A stretch of 64,000 bases of DNA from Streptomyces hoynatensis (GTDB taxonomy: Bacteria; Actinomycetota; Actinomycetes; Streptomycetales; Streptomycetaceae), in the NCBI RefSeq assembly GCF_003626535.1, contig NZ_RBAL01000023.1, forward strand, positions 1 through 64,000, given 5' to 3'. A program made the translations under genes and the position numbers. This document shows, in pieces, positions 1 through 7,700 of the stretch. Each line of letters opens with the position of its first letter. The stretch's first letter is position 1. The notes below the pieces were generated by a model. The model did no database searches and had not been told where the DNA came from. It saw only the letters and a program-made list of their open reading frames with translations.

Positions 1-27
1 ACGCGGCAGCAGCTGCGCGCCACCTGA
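1..27 (+). CDS. 3' end of an upstream gene (partial)
   Basis: The first eight codons read T-R-Q-Q-L-R-A-T and end at TGA (25-27). A strong palindrome follows two bases later. This is what the end of a plus-strand gene followed by a terminator would look like. Too little is present to identify the product, and the reading is an inference from the hairpin position. Confidence 0.35.
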   Translation, partial: TRQQLRAT

Positions 28-29
28 AC

Positions 30-51
30 CGGGGACGGCCGGCCGTCCCCG
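30..51. terminator. Perfect GC-rich palindrome, likely terminator
   Basis: Two 11-nt arms (30-40 and 41-51) are exact reverse complements. It lies two bases after the TGA of the partial gene. There is no T-tract, as is usual in actinomycete terminators. Confidence 0.6.
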
Positions 52-220
52 AGCCACGTTCATCCGCGCGCCCCCCGGCACCGGGCGCCGCGCGCAAGAC
101 CCGCCGGTGACCGCGACGGCAATCCGGGAGCCGCCCCCTCCCCCCGCAGCCGCCTCTACTCCCGCATCCGCACGCACCCGCAGCCGGGCAATCACCGGCC
201 ACGTAAGCCGCCCACCGCTT

Positions 221-308
221 CCGCACCACCGCACCACCGCACCACCGCACCACCGCACCACCGCACCACCGCACCACCGCACCACCGCACCGCCGCACCG
301 CCGCACCG
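221..308. repeat. 8-bp tandem repeat, unit ACCACCGC
   Basis: About eleven copies of an 8-bp unit run head to tail. The last two or three are degenerate, with CGCC in place of CACC. The array sits in the gene-free 28-479 stretch. A short open frame across it would encode a repeating TAPPHHRT-type peptide, but this simply reflects the repeat. No other feature is visible in this intergenic region. Confidence 0.85.
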
Positions 309-479
309 GCTCCCGCATCGGCGCCACATGACGCCGCACACGCGAGGCGCCACGCGACACGGCACACGCCACGCGGCACATGTGGTGCCGGGGCCACAGG
401 GGACCGGCCGCCCGCCGGGGGCCCGCCGAGGTCACCGGATGCCCCGTCAGCCTGCACCGCTCACCGGCGCCGTCCACTT

Positions 480-1211
480 CTACCCGGCTGTCTGCCCGGA
501 CCGGCTGCCGCGACTCGTTGACGAACGTTTCCCGGCCTGCGGACGATCGTTTTCCGGCCGGGCCGCCGGTTCCTCTGGTGCGTCCTGGGCTCCGGCCAGG
601 TGCCGGACGAGGCGGCGGAGCTGCTCGGCGTACCGGTCCCGGAACTCCGGCGAGCGGGGGTCGAGGCCGTAGGCGTGCCGGGCCAGCTGCGGCAGCGCGA
701 TCGGAGTCATGATCATTCCCATGAGCGCCAGCCGAAGGAATCCCGGGTCCAGGTCCTCGGCGATCTCTCCTCGCGTGCGGGCATGTCCCAGCCGGTCCAG
801 GTCGGCGCTGACCGCCGCCGTCTCCTCCGGGAACTGCTGTTCGTCGCCGGACAGTCCGCGCCAGAGGACGAGGCGGATGGGCCGGGGGTCCGCGAGCCCG
901 CGTTCGAAGTACTGGACGGCGATCTCCGCCAGGGAGGCGTTCTCGTCGGCGAACAGGGCCTCGCTCTCCGCCCAGACGCGCAGGAGTTCGCGGTACAGGC
1001 CGTCCTTGCCGCCGAAGTAGTAGTTGATCAACTGCTTGTTGACGCCTGCCCGTTCGGCGATGTCCTGCACCCGGGAGCCCGCCGGGCCGTGGGCGGCGAA
1101 CTCGTCCAGTGCAGCGTCGATCAGCAGTTTCCTGGATCGCTCCGCGTCCCGCTGCCGCTCCTCGGACCTGGGCGCCCGGCCTGGTCGTCCTTCCGGGCGC
1201 GGTCCTCGCAT
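480..1211 (-). CDS. TetR/AcrR family transcriptional regulator
   Basis: This 243-aa protein has an N-terminal TetR DNA-binding domain. Helix 1 starts around RDAERSRKLL, and the recognition helix carries GVNKQLINYYFGGKDGLY, a classic TetR signature. The rest is a helical ligand-binding domain with an Arg/Ser-rich tail. It is divergent from a DHA2 exporter, which suggests it represses that gene, although no palindromic operator is obvious. The ATG at 1211 is the only usual start upstream of helix 1, and it lies inside the reading frame of the exporter, so the two genes overlap head to head by 103 bp. A start error is possible, but neither frame offers a good alternative. Confidence 0.85.
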   Translation of the reverse strand: MRGPRPEGRPGRAPRSEERQRDAERSRKLLIDAALDEFAAHGPAGSRVQDIAERAGVNKQLINYYFGGKDGLYRELLRVWAESEALFADENASLAEIAVQYFERGLADPRPIRLVLWRGLSGDEQQFPEETAAVSADLDRLGHARTRGEIAEDLDPGFLRLALMGMIMTPIALPQLARHAYGLDPRSPEFRDRYAEQLRRLVRHLAGAQDAPEEPAARPENDRPQAGKRSSTSRGSRSGQTAG

Positions 1212-2557
1212 TTCTGGATGCCACCGTCGTCAACGTGGCCCTCCGGCGGCTGTCTCTCGACTTCGGCGTCTCCCTCGGCACCCTTCAGTGGGTGGTGACG
1301 AGCTATCTGCTGGCCCTGGCCGCGGTGACGCCGGTCTCGGCCTGGCTCGCCAGACGGTTCGGCCACCGGCGGATCTATGCCGCGGCCCTCGGCGTGTTCA
1401 CCCTGGCTTCGGTGCTCTGCGGACTGGCCCCGAACGTCGAAGCGCTGATCGTCTTCCGCGTCGCGCAGGGCATCGGTGGCGGACTGATGATGCCCGTGGG
1501 GCAGACGATCCTGGTGACGGCGGCCGGCCGGCAGGGAGTGGCCCGCGTGATGAGCGCCATCGGCGTGCCGATGTTCCTGACCCCCGTCGTCGGTCCCACC
1601 ATCGGCGGACTGCTCCTGGACCACGCCGGGTGGCGGTGGATCTTCTGGATCAATGTGCCGATCGGCCTGGCGGCGCTCTGCCTGGCGCTCCGCCTGCTCG
1701 GCCGCGACCGAACGGTGCACGCGGGTGCGCTCGATGTTCCCGGGCTGCTCATGGTCTCCACCGGCGTGGTCGGCATCACCTACGGTCTGGCCCGGGCCGG
1801 AGACGAGGGCACGCTGCTCGCCTCCGGAGCCCTGCTGCCCCTGGTACCCGGGCTGGCCCTCACCGCCGGTTTCGCCTGGTGGGCGCTGCGCGTGCCGCAC
1901 CCCCTGCTCGACCTGCGGCTCTACCGGAACATGGTGTTCAGCGCGGCAGCCTTCGTCACCTTCGCCATGGGCGCGGCCATCTTCGGCGGCATGATCCTGA
2001 TGCCGCTGTACTACCAGCTGGTCCGGCACGAGGACGCGGTCGGCACCGGCATGCTGCTGGCCCCCCAGGGCGTCGGCGCGGCAATCGCGATGTGGCTGTC
2101 GGGGCGGCTCTTCGAGCGGATGGGCAGTCTGACCGCGGTCGTGGGCGGCTCCGTCTGCATGGCGGCCACCGTGCCCTTCATGCTCGTTTCCGCCGACAGT
2201 TCCTACGGGGCGCTGAGCCTGGCGATGGTGGTCCGCGGCTTCGGCATCGGCATGGCCGGCATGCCTGCCATGACAGCGGCGTTCCGGGCCCTGACCCCGG
2301 CGCAGGTCGAGGACGCCACGCCACAGCTCAACATGCTTCAGCGGGTGGGCGGTTCACTGGGCGCGGCGCTGTTCGTCGTCGTGCTTCAGCAGCGCCTCGA
2401 CGACGCCGGCGGCAGTCCGTCCGGCCAGGCCGACGCGTTCGGCGCCACCTTCGGGTGGGTCCTGGCGGCTACGGCGATCGCCACCCTGCCCGCCGTCCTG
2501 ATGACGGCCCTGGAACGCCGCGCGGGGGAGGCCCCCGCGCGGGCCGTTCGCACGTAG
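1109..2557 (+). CDS. DHA2-family (EmrB/QacA-type) drug exporter
   Basis: The 482-aa product is a major facilitator superfamily drug:proton antiporter. Membrane helix 1 carries AFLDATVVNVAL, the DHA2 family signature, and about 14 hydrophobic segments follow. GRDRTV-type loops and a C-terminal LERRAGE tail are present. The only conventional start that keeps helix 1 intact is the GTG at 1109, which is inside the divergent TetR gene. This gives a 24-residue leader before helix 1, normal for the family. The substrate is unknown. The TetR gene is the likely local regulator by position. Confidence 0.85.
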   Translation: MQRRSAVSWIAPRPAAAPRTWAPGLVVLPGAVLAFLDATVVNVALRRLSLDFGVSLGTLQWVVTSYLLALAAVTPVSAWLARRFGHRRIYAAALGVFTLASVLCGLAPNVEALIVFRVAQGIGGGLMMPVGQTILVTAAGRQGVARVMSAIGVPMFLTPVVGPTIGGLLLDHAGWRWIFWINVPIGLAALCLALRLLGRDRTVHAGALDVPGLLMVSTGVVGITYGLARAGDEGTLLASGALLPLVPGLALTAGFAWWALRVPHPLLDLRLYRNMVFSAAAFVTFAMGAAIFGGMILMPLYYQLVRHEDAVGTGMLLAPQGVGAAIAMWLSGRLFERMGSLTAVVGGSVCMAATVPFMLVSADSSYGALSLAMVVRGFGIGMAGMPAMTAAFRALTPAQVEDATPQLNMLQRVGGSLGAALFVVVLQQRLDDAGGSPSGQADAFGATFGWVLAATAIATLPAVLMTALERRAGEAPARAVRT

Positions 2558-2755
2558 GTCACGGCCGGGGTCCGCGCACGCCTCTGAGCGCGGGGCCGAA
2601 AAGATTGACCGGCAACCGCGAGCCGCGGCCCGGACGGGCGAGGCGATGGCTTACGCGGCGGATGTCACCACTTCGGGTGAACAAACCCTTCTCCCAGAGG
2701 GGTTGGGGTAGGTCATCGTACGACGGATGTGTCGTGCCACCGGGAGGTAGTGGCG

Positions 2756-2908
2756 ATGAGCGAGGAACGGGCTGTGGAGGCACAACGGGAGGTCTATGCA
2801 CCCCCGATGCTCACGGAAGCGGGAAGCTTCTCCGATAAGACACAGGGAGACGACAATCTCGGATTGGCGGAGGGCAACGGCGCCTATTGGTGCGGCGCCT
2901 GCGGCTAG
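2756..2908 (+). CDS. Lasso peptide precursor (orphan)
   Basis: This 50-aa ORF is preceded by a good ribosome site (GGGAGG, eight bases before ATG). The leader carries the pattern that lasso RiPP recognition elements bind: Y14, P17, L19, G23, F25 and a conserved Thr29. Thr sits at position -2 of the predicted core, as in known lasso precursors. The core begins at Gly31 (GDDNLGLAE), and Glu39 is core residue 9, the right place for a nine-residue Gly1-Glu9 macrolactam. The tail is GNGAYWCGACG. Its two cysteines, at core positions 16 and 19, could form a tail disulphide, as in class IV lasso peptides. Codon use is less GC-rich than in the neighbours. No cyclase, RRE, protease or exporter gene lies in the window, so production is unproven. 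Confidence 0.75.
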   Translation: MSEERAVEAQREVYAPPMLTEAGSFSDKTQGDDNLGLAEGNGAYWCGACG

Positions 2909-3101
2909 CGCTTTGTCGCGGTGAACGCTGCCTGGTAATGCCCTCGGCTGCCGCAATCGGTGGAACGCGTCCGCCTGGGGCAGGCGAACCGGGCCTGGAG
3001 CCGGGTCTGCGGTCGTGTGGCCGCAGACCCAGCTGTTCACGGACGGCACTGCCACTCAGGGCGTGGTCTGCGCGGACGTCCCGCGCTCGGCAACGTCCCG
3101 G

Positions 3102-3615
3102 GGTGGCGAGCGGCTTGATGCGTTCACCGGCTTCATGCGTTCTTCGTGACCCTGTACCACGCCGGACCACGCCCCGAGGAAGCCGTGGCCCCGACCGCGG
3201 ACGACGCGCCGCTGCCGGCGGAAGGCGCCGAGGACCGGCGCTCACTGAGACGGAGTACGACTCACCCCTGGGCAAACGGGTCTACGACCTCCGCCACCCC
3301 TGTCTGACCGGATGGCTGAACAACGGCATCCCGCCGGCCCAGGTGGCCGAGTGGGCCGGCAACAGCGTGCCGGTCCTGTTGTCCACCTACGCCCGCTGCC
3401 TGTCCGGACAGCGGGAGGACCTCCAGCGCCGCATCGAGGCGGCCCAGGATCTCACCGGGCTGGCCCTCGACGCCGCGGCGCCCTCGCCAAACTTCAACGC
3501 CATTTCACCGTGGACACCCGCAGCCCCCCGGTACCAACCGGACATAACCGGCCGCCAGCCAGTGGTGCCGCGCCCCGCGCCGCCGCCGGGAAGCACCCCG
3601 CGCCACACCCGCTGA
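3102..3615 (+). pseudogene. Decayed tyrosine integrase
   Basis: The C-terminal box of an actinomycete tyrosine recombinase is clear near 3250-3480. It has YDLRHPCLTGWLNNGI with the catalytic Arg and His, then VAEWAGN, then the Tyr nucleophile in LLSTYARCL. An upstream fragment reads GERLDAF followed by FFVTLYHAGPRPEEAVA. It is broken by a 17-bp duplication bounded by ATGCGTTC at 3118 and 3135. The next block is in yet another frame, and the expected stretch between EEAVA and ALTETEY is missing. The gene therefore cannot make a working recombinase. It points at the adjacent tRNA-Arg, the normal place for an integrase next to its attachment site. The N-terminal part is not recognisable in 2909-3100. 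Confidence 0.85.
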
Positions 3616-3640
3616 CCTGCGGAAACGCTGGGGGGAAAGG

Positions 3641-3716
3641 TGGCGCCCCCGGCAGGACTCGAACCTGCGGCCAAGTGCTTAGAAGGCACCTGCTCTATCC
3701 ACTGAGCTACGGGGGC
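3641..3716 (-). tRNA. tRNA-Arg (anticodon UCU)
   Basis: The minus strand folds as a cloverleaf. The acceptor stem is GCCCCCG/CGGGGGC, the D arm contains AGTGGATA, the anticodon stem is GGTGC/GCACT with loop CTTCTAA, and the T arm contains GGTTCGAGTCC. The 3' CCA is encoded (3641-3643). The anticodon TCT reads AGA. Its 3' end faces the integrase remnant, so it was probably the integration target. Confidence 0.95.
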
Positions 3717-4002
3717 CGGTCATGGTCTGGCGTGGGACGGCGGCCCCTCGGTGACCTCGCCGGGCACAGGATAGGGCTTCGGGGGGTTCGTCCCGGTTGC
3801 TTCACGGCAACACCCTCGTGTGGAGATCCAGTGAAGCAGCCCCGATAATCGCAGGCGGGTGCGAGGCGCGCACCGGTTTTGATGCCTCGTTCGTGGCATG
3901 TTGCGCAGTTGTTATGCCGCGGGGTGGTGGCGGCTGCCCGGAATGGGGCGCGTTCGGTGGAATATGCTTTGGAAATAGCCTGAAATTGGGCATTCTGCGC
4001 AT

Positions 4003-5652
4003 GTGGCGATCATGGACGCACGGCCCGAACTGCTAGACGCGCTGACCGGACTGCGGGAGCGTCTCGCTGCCGCGCGCTTCCCGCTCGAACTGCCGGGCGC
4101 CGAACGTGCCCGCCGGTCGCGTGGCGAGTTGCTCGCCCAGCTGGACGGCTATCTGCTGCCCAGATTGCGCCAGCCGGACGCGCCGTTGCTGGCCGTCGTC
4201 GGGGGCTCCACCGGGGCGGGGAAGTCGACCCTCGTGAACTCGCTGGTCGGCCGCCGGGTCACCGAGGCGGGAGTGCTGCGGCCCACCACCCGCATTCCCG
4301 TGCTGGTCTGTCACCCGGACGACTACCACTGGTTCGCGGGGCGGCGGGTGCTGCCGCAGCTGGGCCGGGTCTGGATGCCCCGTCAGGACGGGGAGCAGCA
4401 GCCCGCGCCGCCGCAGGAGGGGCAGCGGACGATGGCCCTGCAGGTCACCCGTTCGCTGCCCGCCGGACTCGCCCTGCTGGACGCCCCCGACGTCGACTCG
4501 CTGGTGGAGAGCAACCGGGACCTGGCCGCCGACCTCATCTGCGCCGCCGACATCTGGGTGCTCGTCACCACCGCGGGGCGCTACGCCGACGCGATGGGCT
4601 GGAACCTGCTGCGCAGCGCCCGGGAGTACGGGGTCACGCTCGCCACCGTCCTGGACCGGGTGCCGCACCAGATCGCGGCCGAGGTCGCCCGGCACTACGA
4701 CGCCCTGCTGGAGGAGTCGGGGCTCGCCGACGTTCCGCGCTTCACCGTGCCCGAACTGCCCGAGTCGGCCGGCGGCGGCTCCGGCCTGCTGCCCGCCACC
4801 GCCGTGGCCGAACTGCGGCGCTGGCTGGCCCGCCGCGCCCAGGACCCGGTGGCCAGGGCCGAGTGCTCCGCCCGCACCGCCGCCGGCACCATCGCCTCGC
4901 TGCGGTCCCGGGTGGCCGCGCTGGCCGGGGCGGGCGCCGCCCAGTACGCCACCGCGGTCCGCCTGGACCAGCGGCTGAAGGAGTCCTACGCCGAGGCGGA
5001 GCGCCGGGTGCGGGCCTGCCTGGCCGAGGGCGGGCTGCTGGCGGGTCAGGCCCGCGCCCACTGGCTCGCCTTCCCGGAGGACTCCAGCGCCGAGGAGCTG
5101 ATCGGCGCCCTCGGGCAGGCGCTGACCTGGCTGCTCGTGGAGCAGGTCGCGGCCGCCGACGAACGCGTCACCGTCGCCTGGCGCGAGGAGCCGGGCGCGC
5201 CCGAGGGCGGCCTCGACTCCCCGGCGGAGGTCGGGGAGCGGGTCGGCGTGCTGGTGCGCAGGCTGCGGCGCTGCCTGGAGGAGCTGGCCGAGGAGGTGCG
5301 CAACTCCGTGTGGCTCGGCGGCTCTTCGCACAAGGGACGGCCCAGGCCCGCCGAGGAGGCGGAGACCGTCGCCCTGCTGACGGTCGCGCTGCTCGGCGGC
5401 AGGGCGGGGAGCGTCGCCCAGCAGACCCTGGCCGGCTCGCTCGGCTCGCGGGCCGCGGCCCGGCTGCGCGAGCAGGGAGGGCGGGAGCTGACCGGCTGCG
5501 TCACGCGGGCGCTCACCGCCGAGCGCGAGCGCCGGGGCGCGCCCCTGCACGACCTGGAGATCAGCCCGCACTCCCAGGTGGAGCTGGTCGCCGCCCTGTC
5601 CGCCGTGCACGCCAAGCACAGCCTGATCAGCAGCCCAGGAGGAATGCGATGA
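4003..5652 (+). CDS. Dynamin-like GTPase (first of a coupled pair)
   Basis: The 549-aa protein starts at GTG 4003; ATG 4012 (MDARPELL) is an equally good start. A P-loop GGSTGAGKSTL lies near residue 67, switch/G3 is DAPDVDS, and a G4-like LDRV follows. The C-terminal half is long, helical and charged, as in dynamin-like GTPases. No clear membrane segment is seen. It overlaps the next gene by 4 bp (ATGA), and that partner has membrane helices, so the two probably form one complex. Streptomyces DynA/DynB, paired dynamins at sporulation septa, are a possible comparison, but the identity is not certain. Confidence 0.75.
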   Translation: MAIMDARPELLDALTGLRERLAAARFPLELPGAERARRSRGELLAQLDGYLLPRLRQPDAPLLAVVGGSTGAGKSTLVNSLVGRRVTEAGVLRPTTRIPVLVCHPDDYHWFAGRRVLPQLGRVWMPRQDGEQQPAPPQEGQRTMALQVTRSLPAGLALLDAPDVDSLVESNRDLAADLICAADIWVLVTTAGRYADAMGWNLLRSAREYGVTLATVLDRVPHQIAAEVARHYDALLEESGLADVPRFTVPELPESAGGGSGLLPATAVAELRRWLARRAQDPVARAECSARTAAGTIASLRSRVAALAGAGAAQYATAVRLDQRLKESYAEAERRVRACLAEGGLLAGQARAHWLAFPEDSSAEELIGALGQALTWLLVEQVAAADERVTVAWREEPGAPEGGLDSPAEVGERVGVLVRRLRRCLEELAEEVRNSVWLGGSSHKGRPRPAEEAETVALLTVALLGGRAGSVAQQTLAGSLGSRAAARLREQGGRELTGCVTRALTAERERRGAPLHDLEISPHSQVELVAALSAVHAKHSLISSPGGMR

Positions 5653-7415
5653 CGGAAAGCGCCACCCTGAGGAACGCCGCCGCCCCCGCCGCGCGGGCCG
5701 GGACCGCCGGGTCCACGTCCGCCGCGCAGGCCGGGGGCGCGCCCGCCCCCGGAGCCGCGGCCGGGGCCGAGGACGGCCGCACCGGAGGGGACGCGCTGCG
5801 GGCCCGCCTGGAGGCGCTGCGGGAGCTGATCGGCCTCTCCAGGACCCGGCTGGACGAGGAGGCGCTCACCGAGGCGGGGCGCGTGCTCGACGAGGCCGCG
5901 GCCAGGGGCAGGCTGCCGCAGACCTACACCGTGGTCGGGATCGCGGGGGCGACGGGCAGCGGCAAGTCGACCCTCTTCAACGCCCTGGCCGGCGCCCAGC
6001 TCTCGGAGACCGGGGTGCGCCGCCCGACCAGCGCGACCGCCGTGGCCTGCACCTGGGAGACCACCCGCGACGGCAGCGACAGCCCCGACGGGCTGCTGGA
6101 GCGGCTCGGCGTCCCGAGCCGGGGCCGCCGCCGGGCGCACGCCGGCGACCCGGGCCTGCGCGGCCTGATCCTGCTCGACCTGCCCGACCACGACTCGGTG
6201 GAGGGCGCCCACCGCGAGCAGGTGGACCGGCTGCTGTCCCTGGTCGACGCCGTCATCTGGGTGGTCGACCCGGAGAAGTACGCCGACGCGCTGCTGCACG
6301 AGCGTTACCTGTGCGCCTTCTCCGGGCACGCCGACGTCAGCCTGATCGTGCTCAACCAGCTGGACCGGCTGCCCGCGGACGCGGTGGACGAGGTCCTCGA
6401 CGACCTGCGGCGGCTGCTGGACGAGCGGGGGGTGGCGCTCGGGGAGCACGGCGAGCCGGGCGCGGGCGTGCTCGCCGTCTCCGCGCTCACCGGGGAGGGC
6501 GTGGCCGAACTGCGCCAGTCCGTGGCGGAACTGGTCGCGGCGCGGACCGCGGCGGCCAGGCGGCTGGCGGCCGACGTGGACGGGGTCGCGAGGAAACTGG
6601 GGCCGCTGTACGTCGCGGACGGCGCCGAGGCGCCCGCGGGCCTCACCGCCCGGGTCAGGGAGGAGTTCGAGGACCGGCTCGCCGTCGCGGTGGGCGCCCC
6701 GGCCGCGGGACAGGCCGCGGAACGCGGCTGGCTGCGCCGCGCGGACCGGGCCTGCGGCACGCCCTGGGCGCAGGCGGCGCGGCGGCTGGCCGCGCGGCAG
6801 GCGCAGCGCCGCGGGGAGCCGCCCGCGCTGGCCACCCGCAGGCTGCGGACCGGCGGGCCGCCCCCCGTGTCGCGGCCGGTGGTCGAGCAGGCGGTGCGGC
6901 GGCTGGCCGCGGACGCCGCCGAGGGGCTGCCCGAGCCCTGGGCGAAGGCGGTGCGGGAGGCCGCCTGGAGCGGGGCGGCGGCGCTGCCGCGGGCGCTGGA
7001 GTCGGCGCTGGCCGAGCAGCCGAGGCAGCGGCTGCCGAGGCCGCGCTGGTGGGCGGCGGCCGGGGTCGGGCAGGCGGTGCTGCTGGCGGCCCAACTCCTC
7101 GGCGTGTGCTGGCTGCTGATGGCCGTGCTGGGACAGCCGGTGGTGGACCGCTGGCTGCCGGTGGCGCTGCTGCTCGGCGGCTCGGTGGGCGGCCCGCTGC
7201 TCGCTTGGGGCTGCCGGATGGCGGCGCGCGGCCCGGCGCACGCCTGCGGGCAGCAGGAGGAGTGGCGGCTGCGGCGGCTGGCGGCCGACCGCGGGCACAC
7301 CCACGTACTGGAGCCGGTGGCCGCGGAGATGCTCCGGTACCGGGAGGTGCGCGAGCGGTACGTCATCGCGGCCTCGCCCGAGGGGGCTGCCGAACTGCCC
7401 GCCACCGTCCGCTGA
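5649..7415 (+). CDS. Membrane-anchored dynamin-like/YfjP-type GTPase (second of pair)
   Basis: This is a 588-aa protein whose ATG overlaps the stop of the preceding GTPase gene. It has an Ala/Gly-rich N-terminal 50 residues and a P-loop GATGSGKSTL near residue 100. G3 is DLPDHDS and G4 is NQLDRL. Two hydrophobic helices lie near the C-terminus (around QAVLLAAQLLGVCWLLMAVL and LPVALLLGGSVGGPLLAWG). The arrangement of an N-terminal GTPase and a C-terminal membrane hairpin suits a membrane-remodelling or membrane-tethering dynamin-like protein working with its upstream neighbour. The open frame runs far upstream in the same frame, but only this start fits the coupling. Confidence 0.8.
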   Translation: MTESATLRNAAAPAARAGTAGSTSAAQAGGAPAPGAAAGAEDGRTGGDALRARLEALRELIGLSRTRLDEEALTEAGRVLDEAAARGRLPQTYTVVGIAGATGSGKSTLFNALAGAQLSETGVRRPTSATAVACTWETTRDGSDSPDGLLERLGVPSRGRRRAHAGDPGLRGLILLDLPDHDSVEGAHREQVDRLLSLVDAVIWVVDPEKYADALLHERYLCAFSGHADVSLIVLNQLDRLPADAVDEVLDDLRRLLDERGVALGEHGEPGAGVLAVSALTGEGVAELRQSVAELVAARTAAARRLAADVDGVARKLGPLYVADGAEAPAGLTARVREEFEDRLAVAVGAPAAGQAAERGWLRRADRACGTPWAQAARRLAARQAQRRGEPPALATRRLRTGGPPPVSRPVVEQAVRRLAADAAEGLPEPWAKAVREAAWSGAAALPRALESALAEQPRQRLPRPRWWAAAGVGQAVLLAAQLLGVCWLLMAVLGQPVVDRWLPVALLLGGSVGGPLLAWGCRMAARGPAHACGQQEEWRLRRLAADRGHTHVLEPVAAEMLRYREVRERYVIAASPEGAAELPATVR

Positions 7416-7700
7416 TTGGCCCGACTCGCCCCATAACGCCCCCGGCGTCCCTTGCCGAAGTCATGTGCGGGATCTCGCTGTTGCCCCCGGTCGCCCGCTG
7501 TGGCCCGCGTTGCGTGCCGTTCCGCCGACCTGTCGCACCGCGCGAGGTAACGATTCGACTTCGGAATGTGTAAGTCGGGGTACCGGTGGGGACTTCACCG
7601 AACCGCCTCTCTACGATCGCCCATACACACGGGGAAATTGATGAGCGCGCCGCTCTCCGATGCGGCTGCGCCTTGTGATCTCGTGGAGGGGACACACACC

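Noticed and set aside
107..331. Short plus-strand frame across the 8-bp repeat
   Set aside because: It is only the repeat translated (TAPPHHR); no ribosome site.
2887..3240. Open frame right after the lasso precursor, considered as a maturation enzyme
   Set aside because: The only recognisable parts are integrase motifs further downstream; no RRE, protease or cyclase motif was found.
2560..3640. Left attachment-site copy of the tRNA-Arg 3' end
   Set aside because: No second copy of the tRNA 3' end was seen by eye in 1-3640.
5046..7304. 752-codon minus-strand frame
   Set aside because: Shadow of the GTPase genes; composition Arg/Pro/Gln-rich with no domain.
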